Source of the DNA: Rotaria socialis
Taxonomy: Eukaryota; Rotifera; Eurotatoria; Philodinida; Philodinidae
Reading direction: 5' to 3'
Assembly (NCBI GenBank): GCA_905331475.1
Contig: CAJNYU010002478.1
Location: forward strand, 62,001 to 126,000
DNA length: 64,000 nucleotides
Part shown: one piece after another, positions 1-9,497 of the stretch
Layout of the letters: every line of letters begins with the position of its first letter
How positions within the stretch are numbered: the first letter of the stretch is position 1
Made by a program: the position numbers and the translations under genes
Notes under the pieces: model-generated
The model's input: the letters and a program-made list of their open reading frames with translations, nothing else
What the model was told of the DNA's origin: nothing
The model's database searches: none

Positions 1-91
1 TACGACCTATTTACTGCCGTAAATATACCGTTTTGACATCGTTTACCATCGATTAACAAACCGTAAACGAGTCCGTTTTGATCAACCGGGG
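1..91. repeat. Element B (CCGTTTTGATC-ended MITE), cut by window edge
   Basis: This stretch is built from degenerate CCGTAAA/TTTACGG units and ends in CCGTTTTGATCAACCGGG. The same end and interior recur at 7025-7172, 23048-23291 and 23687-23850. Only the right end is visible, so the left terminus lies outside the window. No coding capacity is seen. Confidence 0.7.
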
Positions 92-260
92 TAGTATGAA
101 ATGTACTCTTAAATTAAACGATGTTCTTCTGAATAGACGCTTCCTGTTTTGATGAAGAAATCGGAATAATAGATGTCTGTACCGCTTATTTATTTGAAAT
201 TGAATGATATTTTTAAAATATTATTAAAGTAGATCGCTTAAATTTAATAGTTCATATTAA

Positions 261-606
261 CTCAGGTGAATCAATCCGATACCGAATCCCATCGGATTCT
301 ATGGGGTCCTACCATCCGACAAAATCCCATTGGATTCCTGGTTGAGGAATCAATGTCGGATCCGACAGTCGTATTTCCAATGATATCCGATTGTCGGAAC
401 CAATGAAATCCGAAGCATTCCGGTTCCGATTGACGGTTACTGTCGGATTTTATTAGTTTCCGATATTAGGATCCGATATCAATTCCGGAACCAGGAATCC
501 GATGATAATCCGATAGTTTCCTTGCGCCTTCCGAAGAGCTCCACCGGATTCCAATAGGAACCGATCGGAACTCATCGGATCCTAGGCTAGGATTCATTCT
601 CCTGGG
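261..606 (+). mobile_element. Element A copy 1: MITE-like, CTCAGGTGAATC...CTCCTGGG
   Basis: About 346 bp built from repeated words such as ATCCGAT, TCGGAT and GGAACC. The ends are imperfect inverted repeats (CTCAGGTGAATC left, CATTCTCCTGGG right). If the element is taken as ACTCAGG...CCTGGGT it is flanked by TA on both sides, as expected for a 2-bp TA target-site duplication. A copy in the opposite orientation lies at 7001-7498 and a truncated copy at 21543-21656. There is no open frame, so it must be non-autonomous. The superfamily (Tc1/mariner-like from the TA) is an inference. Confidence 0.75.
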
Positions 607-942
607 TTACAGATATATCGATATTTAAAAGTATATTATATATTTAATAAATTATTTAATTGATAGGAATTACTTGAAATAAATTTTGAATAATTTTTTG
701 AATTTTTTGAGTTTTTTCTTTAGGGACTGAAAAGTAACGCTTAGAAATGTCTAAATTTTAAAAGAAAAATATTGTGAAAGATTTAGTATTCTGACTTCTT
801 TTAGAACACTTCAATTTTCGAAAACTTTATATTGATTGATAGTACTGTTCTCGATCGAAATATGTTTGTTTTTTGAAATAACCACCGGAGCAAAATATTT
901 CAAGTGATAGTGAGAGAGCGCTTTGTTGAAAAGTTAGAATAC

Positions 943-1250
943 TTAACTCTTGATCGTAGAATAATAAACGCTTTTCATGAAAGAGTAGAGCAATAAACCC
1001 TTAGTTACGCAAGGCAAAACGTTTTTTGTGAAAAGACACAGGTATGAACCTTTCATCGTAGAATAAAAGATCCTTTCCATAAAAATTATAACCATAAACC
1101 CATAACCGTAGAAGAAGAAACCCTTTTTATGAAGGGTATATTGGCGAACCTTTCTTCTTCTCGGCATAAACCCTTTTTTCATTTAAAATACCCTTTTATC
1201 AAAAACCCTTAAAGGGTTTATGCGGTTCTCCTAAATCTTTTAAGGGTTTA
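943..1250. repeat. Degenerate AAACCCTTTT / AAGGGTTT repeat tract
   Basis: About ten imperfect copies of an AAACCCTTTT-like word occur at irregular 20-45 bp spacing, closing with a self-complementary AAACCCTTAAAGGGTTTA at about 1204-1221. Open frames here are by-products of the repeat. It may be a decayed minisatellite or foldback arm. Confidence 0.5.
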
Positions 1251-1446
1251 GGAAAAAATTCCGAAAGTATTAGGGTTTCTTGTTCTACGAATTCTTTTAC
1301 AGTGTAGGTGCTATCGAGTTTGCCTATTTATCTTATTTGAAAGTGGATGATTTCTGCTTTTGCGTTGATTTAAAATAGACTATAGTTTTCTTCATTGCTC
1401 GTGTTCCTTGAGCATAAGATGGCAGCGTCTAAATATATCGTATTGG

Positions 1447-1621
1447 TGTCAAACCTGAAATTTGAAGTAATCATGGAAAACGTACTCAAATACTCAATTA
1501 TTGAATAATTGAAACAAAGATATTTAGATATTCAGATATTGTTTCTGTCCACATCCTCAAGTATATCTGAATATCTTTACTTTAGATACTCAATACGTGA
1601 AGTCAACTCTCAGGTTTGACA
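1447..1621. mobile_element. Foldback MITE with TGTCAAACCTGA ends
   Basis: The 175-bp segment begins TGTCAAACCTGA and ends with the exact reverse complement TCAGGTTTGACA. The interior carries a second inverted pair built on GATATTCAGATAT. It is non-coding and lies 5' of the sulfotransferase gene. Confidence 0.6.
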
Positions 1622-2198
1622 TTTATGGAGTTTTTATGAGTCAGAGGACACTGGCTTACGGATCTGTTTATCCTATAACCTTCATATCTCCATATTAAAT
1701 GAAGTTAGAAAACTCAAACTTTCAAAAACTATAAAGAGTAATAAGAGGTAGCTGTAATAAAAATCTCATGAAAATTGGGTACGAGCATCTAATTTTATTT
1801 AAATTTCACGCTTGCAACTAACTCATATTTTATATTAAAAAGAATGAAGCTCAAACACAATCAATATAGGTATACTACATGCAGTATTCCCAATTTTTAA
1901 GATAGGCACACTTATTACAGTTAACATGTCCCCATATTTCGAGCTGGATTCTGAAATTCATTTCTGAATCTTTCAACCGCAACTCCAACTAAAGATGGAT
2001 ATATTTTATCTGCTCCTGTTCGTCTTACTCAATAAAACGTATTCCATCAAAGTTTGCTGATAACGATTGTCTTAATTTTCAGGAGACGGGAACTTATCAT
2101 CATTTCTACCTCAATTGTGGCTCTACTTACCTTGACGAGATTTATAATGGAACATACGCTGGTATAAAGTCCAAGTAGTTTGCATAATTTGTCAGAAA

Positions 2199-3578
2199 AT
2201 GTTTGCTGGATTCACTGGCTATTGCTACTATTTTCGACGATACAAGAAATATTATTCATATATGATCGCTTTAATAAGTCTCTTTATCATTTTTCAATTT
2301 CGCATGTATCATTTTCTCATAAATGAGGACATAGATTTGCAACTGAATAAAGTTATAAAGACCGACTCGCATTCATCAACACCTATGATCTACCAGTATA
2401 GGTCGAGAATACTTAAGGAAAGTTATAATTATTCACATTTAGCGGCATGTGGAAGGCCTAATTATCCCGTTCGCAACTTGGTGTACAAAAATCAGTTAAT
2501 CAATACGATTACCGTAGTACTGCAATCTCGCTCTTTAATGTATTGTCCTGTTCCAAAAGTAGCGACAAAAACTCTTCTCACTGTTATGCTTTATATGCAT
2601 GTGCGTGACATCAGCGAACATCTCGAAAATAATTGGACAAATGTTGACGTTGCTAGAGCTCGAATGGAACAAATGATCGATATTTCTACATTCATCGAGG
2701 AGCTTCGACAGGTATGACAAGGAAATATTGATGATACTATGAAGGATTTTCTGATCTTTTATCTGGATATTTCACTTTAGAATGCAATTACAATCCCGAA
2801 AACAGAAGAACCGAAATCTCTTGCCGCGTTTCTTCGCATCTATCTTAATATTATCCGATTTGGTAGTATCAATGGGACGTCCTCTTCTCCACCTCTTAAT
2901 CCTTGGAGACTCCGTTTCACATACGCATTTCCCTATCTTCGTCTACATAATCTCTCCAATTTATCTCAAATATTCTCTCCATCTTTCACTCGAATCATTT
3001 TCGTTCGTCATCCATTTGAACGTCTCGCGTCAGCTTATAAAGAAAGAATTGCAACGCTCGCACGGGATAGAATCCAGTCAGAACCCGATTACGATGCCAT
3101 GCGCGAGATGATCTGTCGTCGGCGTAAGTTGGGCAGAAATTTTCGCCAACCATTAGAAAAAAGGGACGAATGCAAAGAGACTATCCCATCTTTTGAAGAG
3201 TTTATTCGATATATTCTTGTCAACACTAACAAACCTGCTGTAGTTGCTAACATGGAGTATCATTGGCAACCCTACTCACTACTTTGTCAAGTCTGTAAAT
3301 TTAAATATAACTTTATTGGCAAATATGAAATGTTCAACGATCACTTTATTTATTTCCTCAAACGTTTCAATTTATCTGATTGGAATATTCAAAAGCCAAA
3401 TGGTGCATCAGGTCTCACTAAATCGGATTATCAGAAGTTTTACTTTACCTTGCCAGACGAGCTAATCTGTCAGCTCATACGTCTCTATGATGAAGATTTT
3501 CGTCTATTCAACTATCGAGTAGATGATTATATTAATCGAACTACATTGATTCAAAATTGCAAGTGGCTGAGAACCTGA
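2199..3578 (+). CDS. Carbohydrate sulfotransferase, HNK-1/chondroitin (Sulfotransfer_2) family
   Basis: Golgi type II membrane enzyme predicted to move sulfate from PAPS to a glycan chain. Two exons, 2199-2711 and 2781-3578, with a 69-bp GT-AG intron, encode about 436 residues, a normal length for CHST8-14 relatives. After a basic N-terminus there is one membrane segment at about residues 20-38. The PAPS 5'-phosphosulfate loop is CPVPKVATKT (about 116-125). The 3'-phosphate motif is RHPFERLASAYK (about 247-257), in exon 2. The first Met before the membrane anchor was taken as start. A TTTTCAG-like acceptor at about 2090 hints at a 5'UTR exon. An AATAAA lies at about 3802. The acceptor sugar cannot be told from the sequence. 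The gene sits in an element-rich block between two inverted copies of element A. Confidence 0.9.
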
Positions 3579-3913
3579 TAATCGATCGCGATCGGCTGAT
3601 CCAGAAAATGTTTTTCAGCTAATAGAAACTGGCCATTTTATTCGATAATTTTTTACTGATTAAAAGTATCGGTTTCAGACAAATTCTTCTTTTCTTGTAT
3701 TTAAATTTTTATGAATCGTGACAAAGATAGGCTATACTTTGCTTCTTCAAATAATTATATAGGCTCTACAAAAAGAGAATGTAGCATTTCTTCAATACTA
3801 CAATAAAAGTCATTCTCCGGAACCTTGTTTCCAAATTTCAATGGTTACTTCTTTTTTGGTCAGGTTTTATAGAACAATCAAATGCTTTTATGAAACAGAT
3901 ATCTACAAGCAAG

Positions 3914-3968
3914 TGTGTGGGTGTGGGTTTTGCAATTAGATAAGTGAGGCACAAGACACCCACACCCT
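3914..3968. repeat. Inverted TGTGGG-like motif pair
   Basis: GTGTGTGGGTGTGGG at about 3914 is mirrored by ACACCCACACCC at about 3956, forming a short hairpin exactly where the ADP-ribosyltransferase frame breaks. Related motifs occur at about 4432, 4505, 5390, 53777 and 53860. TGTGGG is the reported bdelloid telomere unit, but here the copies are few and degenerate. Confidence 0.5.
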
Positions 3969-4328
3969 CTAAGACGTAGATACAGAAACCACAGAATAAG
4001 TTTCTTTCTATATTCTGAGCGCAAAGTATCATTGAGAATGGTATACAATGAGTTTTTTTGTGGCACAGATTCGTATGTGTAGAGCATAATAGAAGCCGAT
4101 TCATCAGTCGTTAGACTATCTGCTGGATTTTTACAATTTTGTTTCACTATGAAAACATTACGTTCGGCTTTAGGTACTATGCCAACAAGAGGTTTTACTG
4201 CCTCCTCGAGAGATACAACCGGCATATCTTCATAGCCTTCAATAGGAGCTAACATTCGATTTGGTAATACACCCAAAGCAGCAAAGCGAAGAGAAGAACT
4301 TGTTTTTTTCAGAAACGGTAGTAGCCAT
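3965..4328 (-). pseudogene. Broken mono-ADP-ribosyltransferase (ART-like) fragment
   Basis: The minus strand from about 4310 to 3965 reads with the words GVLPNRMLAPIEGYEDMP, PLVGIVPKAERNVFIVKQNC, DESASIMLYTYES and LWFLYLRL. I recognise these as the N-terminal half of the ART family expanded in bdelloids. The expected continuation with the R-S-E catalytic core is missing: the frame runs into a TGTGGG-like inverted motif at 3914-3968 and then into the 3' side of the sulfotransferase gene. A likely start (ATG at 4328) is in a different frame from the body, so at least one frameshift is present. It is probably a remnant and not a working enzyme. Family assignment is from memory of the family's wording. 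Confidence 0.6.
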
Positions 4329-4348
4329 TTGAAATGTGTTAATCAAAA

Positions 4349-4369
4349 ACACACACACACACACACACA
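4349..4369. repeat. (AC)n microsatellite
   Basis: About ten perfect AC repeats directly upstream of the ADP-ribosyltransferase remnant. Confidence 0.85.
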
Positions 4370-4877
4370 TCATTGGACTCATGAAATATTTCAAGTAAGT
4401 TCTTATGAGAATAGCTTATTCGACATGATCATGTGGGTGTGGTTATTTTGTCAAATTTAGAGAAGATCCTAGCATATGACAACCGTCTCGGCTGGATTTA
4501 CAAGGGGTGTGGGCGTGAGTGAGGTTCCCTTGAGTGAGAAAGTGACTGTCATCATCATTATCATCACTATTGCGCCGTTGTCGTTTTTTCTGATTCATAT
4601 TGGATGAATTCCAATGTAGAAAAATTTAGTATAACCGCAAGTAACACGATTTCTTTGAATTTATAGAGAGAAAAACTAAAAACGTACACTTATAGATATA
4701 CTCAATCAGACAAAATCGATGGCAGAACGCATTTTTACTTTTTGAAAGCAAAATATTTTTCTTAAGAAAAGCAAACCTGACGACGATAATATTTGCAAAC
4801 TGGCATTTTACAAAAACTAGTCATTTTTTACTATTTTTTCAGCGTAGAAAGCGTACATGTTAAGATGTAAAAAATAA

Positions 4878-5181
4878 CCCCATGTCGCACAAACCGATCG
4901 AAAACCGTCGGTTAACCGCGGTTATTTAAGCCATTTTTGCGACTTTACAGCGTAAAAACCAACGGTTAACCGCGGTTAACCTCCCAGTTAACCGAATAAG
5001 TCATCGGTTATGTCGCTAGCTGGCGGTTATTTTTCCGGTTAACTGGGAGGTTAACAGCGGTTAACCGTTGGTTTTTACGCTGTAAAGTCGCTAAAATGGC
5101 TTAAATAACCGCGGTTAACCGATTTTTATAAAAATTGACCGCGGTTAACCGACGGTTTTCGATCGGTTTGTGCGACATGGG
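4878..5181. mobile_element. Near-perfect 304-bp palindrome built on GGTTAACCGCGGTTAACC
   Basis: The element opens CCCATGTCGCACAAACCGAT and closes with its exact reverse complement. Both arms, about 120-145 bp, repeat the self-complementary word GGTTAACCGCGGTTAACC. A short loop at about 5000-5035 contains GCTAGC. It has no coding capacity. It is typical of a foldback/MITE element and would form a very stable hairpin if transcribed. Confidence 0.85.
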
Positions 5182-5223
5182 AAGCCCTTGTCTCAGTGGT
5201 TTGCAAAAGTTTGTTTTCCTTTA

Positions 5224-5244
5224 CATATATATATATATATATAT
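5224..5244. repeat. (AT)n microsatellite
   Basis: About ten AT repeats, 40 bp after the palindromic element. Similar short AT tracts lie at about 16527-16549, 51122-51142 and 58086-58105. Confidence 0.8.
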
Positions 5245-5852
5245 GAATCATACGGAATAAAGTAAAGCTATGTTGGCAAACAATTGTTTGTGTTGCATTA
5301 TATGGCTACGGTGCAATAACAAAAGAAATAATGATCGCGTCTTATGAAAGGGCATAGGGATTGGTATGGGATTGAATGAATTGAAAGTCCACACCCACAC
5401 TCATTTTACCAATAATGATTTAGTAATTCAAAGATTTTCTTCATGAAGTAAAAAAGAAAGATACAATTCTTCGAGTTTATAATCATTGGTAGAGAAAAAT
5501 GCCTTCTTAACTTTAGGATTTAGATTTTGAGAATAATCTTTGGGTTTTGCATATAAACAATAAATTGCCGAAGTGGGATAAATCTAATTTAAACAATATG
5601 TCAAAAGTCCTTATGTATCTTGGAGAAATCAATAGCAAAAATAAAAAGATAACTCAGTTATCCAATTGTAAATCGAATAGAGTACGATGACTACGTTTTC
5701 TTAAGGGTTCAAACATATGAACTTTTATCTAATATATGACACTGTTCGTAATGTAATGTCCATTCTCATAGTCAGTTTACACTTGGTAATGAAATTATAC
5801 TAATCTAACAAATTTGCTTTAATATGTATAATCCTTTTCTATTTCTTCTCAG

Positions 5853-6119
5853 ACACCTTTGATGCTGAACTCTTCAGGTCATGGACTAGGAGATACGATG
5901 ATACAGTACCTTGTTGCAGGATTACAAAACTGCAATGTAATCTCTTTTCTAAACTTAATACACCTATTTTCATATTTTTTTATTCACATAGACCGTGATT
6001 CACCTTAGGTGAACAAAATCACAGATACGGGTGTAACGATAAATAAGACTCTGCTGAGTTTATATCGTATTGACAAACTGGGTAGAGGTGGAGTAGCTTA
6101 CAGCCACTCACGGCAATGA
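5853..6119 (+). pseudogene. Remnant of a leucine-rich-repeat gene (single-repeat exons)
   Basis: 5853-5936 is bounded by CTCAG and GTAATC and encodes exactly 28 residues: TPLMLNSSGHGLGDTMIQ, then YLVAGLQNCN. This is one ribonuclease-inhibitor/NLR-type leucine-rich repeat in one phase-0 exon. A second stretch at 6009-6116, after TTAG, reads VNKITDTGVTINKTLLSL and then loses the repeat pattern before a stop at 6117-6119. No further repeats were found on either side, so this is a remnant or a heavily split gene. The LRR call rests on the LxLSxxGLGDxxIQYL pattern; the function of the parent gene is unknown. Confidence 0.5.
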
Positions 6120-7000
6120 TGTTTATTCGTTTATTCACATATCCAGAGTGTAACGACAAAACTAGAGTGTCGCCTATGCCCGTCGGCATGATGGTGTATT
6201 GTGTCATCTGACATCTCCAGAATGTCACAACTTCATACATAACACACGTATATATAGGAGAGAGATAGAAGAGAGACAAGAGAGAGAGATATTACACCAA
6301 TGGAAAGAGAACAGAAGGAAGAGGAAGGAGAATCATCGAAGCGTGCAATCAATATCGGCACATATGGCACTCGTAAAATAACAATTCATCAAATGTATTC
6401 ACATTGTAATTCAATAAAAGATATTACTCATAACTGTTAAACAAATCTTCTCGTGAAACCTCGATCGGACATTATATCTGTAAAAGAAAACTTAGTATTT
6501 TTTTTAATAGAAAATGGTTTGATGACACTATGAATTCATCTTTCTGTACGTTTAACCATATCCCTTGATCAACTTACATCTAATAGTCAAATTCGCATGA
6601 TATATGTACGATCCATTTACAACATTTCTGTTTTCTATTTGTATTCGTTTCAATTTTGTTTTTCATCAATCGAATAAAAGCCTCTACCTAAACATTTAGG
6701 ATTTCATAATATCAATTTTATTGTTCTCTTGAAAAAGAATAAAAAAACAAGTATTTACAATGGAATCAGAGGTGAATAACATTGAAATTGACTGAATAAT
6801 TGATTCTTGTTTTTTTTTCTCTGACACCTCTAAATTCCCTTTCGTATGTACTCTTGGAGAAGGTAAACGTATTTAGAGTAATACTTCCTCATCGCGACAA
6901 TATAAATAATCAAATAGCTATACTTTTATATTTGACGAAAAAAGGTCGATTATTTCATGCGAGAAGATTTCATTTTGAAGACTATTAAAAATACAAATAT
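6120..7000. other. AT-rich stretch without a recognisable gene
   Basis: Short frames at 6199-6381 (+) and 6019-6279 (-) have no family signature. The purine-rich GAGAGA run at about 6258-6330 explains the charged translation of the first. I see nothing else. Confidence 0.5.
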
Positions 7001-7498
7001 CCCAGGAGAATGAATCCTAGCCTACCCAGGTTGATCAAAACGGACCCGTTTACGGTCTGTTTATCGGCGGTAAACGATGTCAAAACGGTATATTTACGGC
7101 AAACTTTCGGTCGTAAAATAGTCGTAAAGTAACCGTCAACGACCGTATACGGACCGTACTGTTCGACTTGGGTAGGATCCGATGAGTTCCGATCGGTTCC
7201 TATTGGAATCCGGCAGAACTCTTCGGAAGGCGCAAGGAAACTATCGGATTATTGTCGGATTCCTGGTTCCGGAATTGATATCGGATCCTAATATCGGAAA
7301 CTGGTAAAATCCGACAGCAACCATCAATTGGAACCGGAATGCTTCGGATTTCATTGGTTCCGGCAATTGGATATCATTGGAAATACGACTGTCGGATCCG
7401 ACATTGATTCCTCAACCAGGAATCCAAGGGGATTTCGTCGGATGGCAGGACCCCATAGAATCCGATGGGATTCAGTATCGGATTGATTCACCTGGGTA
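7001..7498 (-). mobile_element. Element A copy 2, inverted, carrying a nested element B
   Basis: Reverse-orientation copy of 261-606: it begins CCCAGGAGAATGAATCCTAG and ends GATTGATTCACCTGGG, with the same interior words. Close to its left end a 148-bp element B is inserted (7025-7172). Removing the insert restores CCTAGCCTAGGATCC as in the other copies. With copy 1 it brackets about 6.4 kb of accessory sequence. Confidence 0.8.
7025..7172. mobile_element. Element B, intact copy with TA target-site duplication
   Basis: CCCAGGTTGATCAAAACGG at the left and TTCGACTTGGG at the right enclose degenerate TTTACGG/CCGTATAC units. It interrupts element A between CCTAGCC and GGATCC, with TA on both sides (7023-7024 and 7173-7174). 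That defines both the element ends and the insertion order: B after A. Confidence 0.8.
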
Positions 7499-7556
7499 GT
7501 TATTCAGATGTCGATTTATATTCGAAGTCGAACTAGGCATCTCATGGTCACAGACT

Positions 7557-7600
7557 GTTACAGAGAAAATAAATAATTAATTAATTAATTTCTCTGTAAC
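7557..7600. repeat. Short perfect inverted repeat (12-bp arms)
   Basis: GTTACAGAGAAA and its reverse complement TTTCTCTGTAAC are separated by an AATTAATTAATT-type loop. It could be a hairpin or the scar of a small foldback element. Confidence 0.6.
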
Positions 7601-9497
7601 TGATTGTGGGGAGGGGGGCAGGGATGGGTCCCAATTTCTACCCTATATACTTCAACATTCCTTTCAGACTGTGTTTCACAAAATACTAAGATTATGAAAA
7701 AATATAAATTTGTTCAAGACATTTGTTGTATCAAGCGGTAGTCTGAATAAAATAAATAATAAACACTTGTGTGACGAAGCTTTGTTATATTTCGTATCTA
7801 TTCTACTGGCTATTAATAGAGACAACTTCTCTAGAACATGAGTATGCGACATACAGTGGTAGTATTGATATTTTGACCTCAAAAGTTCTCTGTTTAATAT
7901 CGAAATTTGCATAGAAAAAAATCACAGAGTATTTATTTCTCTTTTTTTATACCTTGTTTGATAAAAAGAACGTATTAAAAATAAATAAATGTCTCAATTA
8001 GAGGCTATTCCAAACATAGATAAATTTATTTTTAAAATGCCTTGATCATATTTAAATATCTTTCTTACGACTTCAATATTTAAATAGATAACAATTTGTC
8101 ATATATTAATCATATTTTTTATTAATTTAGCTGCCCTTCAATTATTGGTATAAAAAAATCAATGAATGCCACATTGAATTTTTAAAAACAGATATATAAT
8201 TCAGTAGAAATCAGAATTGTTTTATCGACACATTATCAGTTCATATTTCAACCTTGTTTTTCGGTGAAGTATTTAAACTATATTGATCCGTACTATTGTC
8301 ACAAGAAACAAGTTACAAGAGGGCTCAACCTCTGACCATGTCTGTAGAAGAGATTGAGGTTTCTTAGATAGATCCAAGTCCGTATTTAAGTGGAACTCCA
8401 TCATTGATTATCAATTAGTATTATCCTTCAATCAGAAATAATTTTAAAAAAAAACATAATTTTTACATACTAGCAAAGTATATTACTTCTAAGCTTATGA
8501 AACTTAATTATTTTTAACGCCTATCTTCAATATAAATTCCTCAATGCGAATCATTAATTTAGAACATACTTCGAAGAACAATTATTTTTATTTAGATATT
8601 TCTTAATCATTAATATTCCATAATAGAAGTTCTTCGTTGTATGCAGGATTATTTTTCTCATTCCACCAAATAACATTCGAAAAAAGAAAAAAAAGAACGG
8701 AAAGTTAAAATGAAGGAAAGAAAAACATGAAAAATAGTACATTAAATTAAAAGAAAAGTGTATCATAAATTATAAAAGACGATAGAAGTTTATTTGAATT
8801 TTTTCATTTCAAGTTTGAATTTAGCAAATTCAAAATCGAAAATGTATTTGATAAACTTGAAGCAAGAAGAAAAGAAGCGCGAATGATAATCTAGACCAAT
8901 CCATAATATAAACCATATCGCTGTCCCCCATCTACATGACATGCACAAATATTATTTACACATAACAGTACATGTTAAATACAATTTCACAAGCAGCGCG
9001 AGAAAAAACCGAAAGAATGAAGAGAAATCACTTTCTAATTAAAGAAACACAAGAAGAGTAAAGATGCACAAGACGTCACTGTTTAAGACACATTTTAGTG
9101 AATGAATATTTGGTGTAGAATAGATTTACCATGAAAGAAGTTGTGATAACATAAAAATGTAACAAACACAACGATGAATGTTAATAATAATATTGCAGTA
9201 TTTAATTATGAGGATTATTTGCTGCATCCTAAAAAATATAAATTAGTTGGAATCAATATTGATGAAAGGAGAAAAAAGTATGAGCAAGTATTAAAAAATT
9301 CTCATGCTGCAGGCAAATAAAAAAAAAACGAGTATTAAAAATCACTACATTTCTTCGGTGTTAGTTATACAATACAAGGTTAGAAAGGGAAAAGCAGTAA
9401 GCTTCTTGTTACCAAATTCGTGATTACCTACAAATTATGGTGATTGTTAGATATGGAAATCATCTTTGCTTTTTATAAATCTATTTTTCTATGAGCC
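7601..9497. other. Intergenic, AT-rich; includes 3' flank of HIP1R
   Basis: No coding pattern on either strand. The part next to 9498 will contain the 3'UTR of the HIP1R gene, which reads leftwards. The frames at 7676-7912 and 8554-8766 have no recognisable family words. Confidence 0.5.

Noticed and set aside
943..1182. 79-codon minus-strand open frame
   Set aside because: It follows the degenerate AAACCCTTT repeat tract; composition is repeat-driven and no motif is present.
2535..2720. Minus-strand frame overlapping the sulfotransferase
   Set aside because: Antisense shadow of exon 1, whose plus-strand frame carries the PAPS-binding motif.
3914..5405. True interstitial telomere array
   Set aside because: Only one to three degenerate TGTGGG units per site in both orientations; too short to call a telomere tract, kept only as a finding.
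6019..6381. Opposed short frames after the LRR remnant
   Set aside because: No family signature; the GAGAGA run accounts for the charged translation, and there is no splice support.
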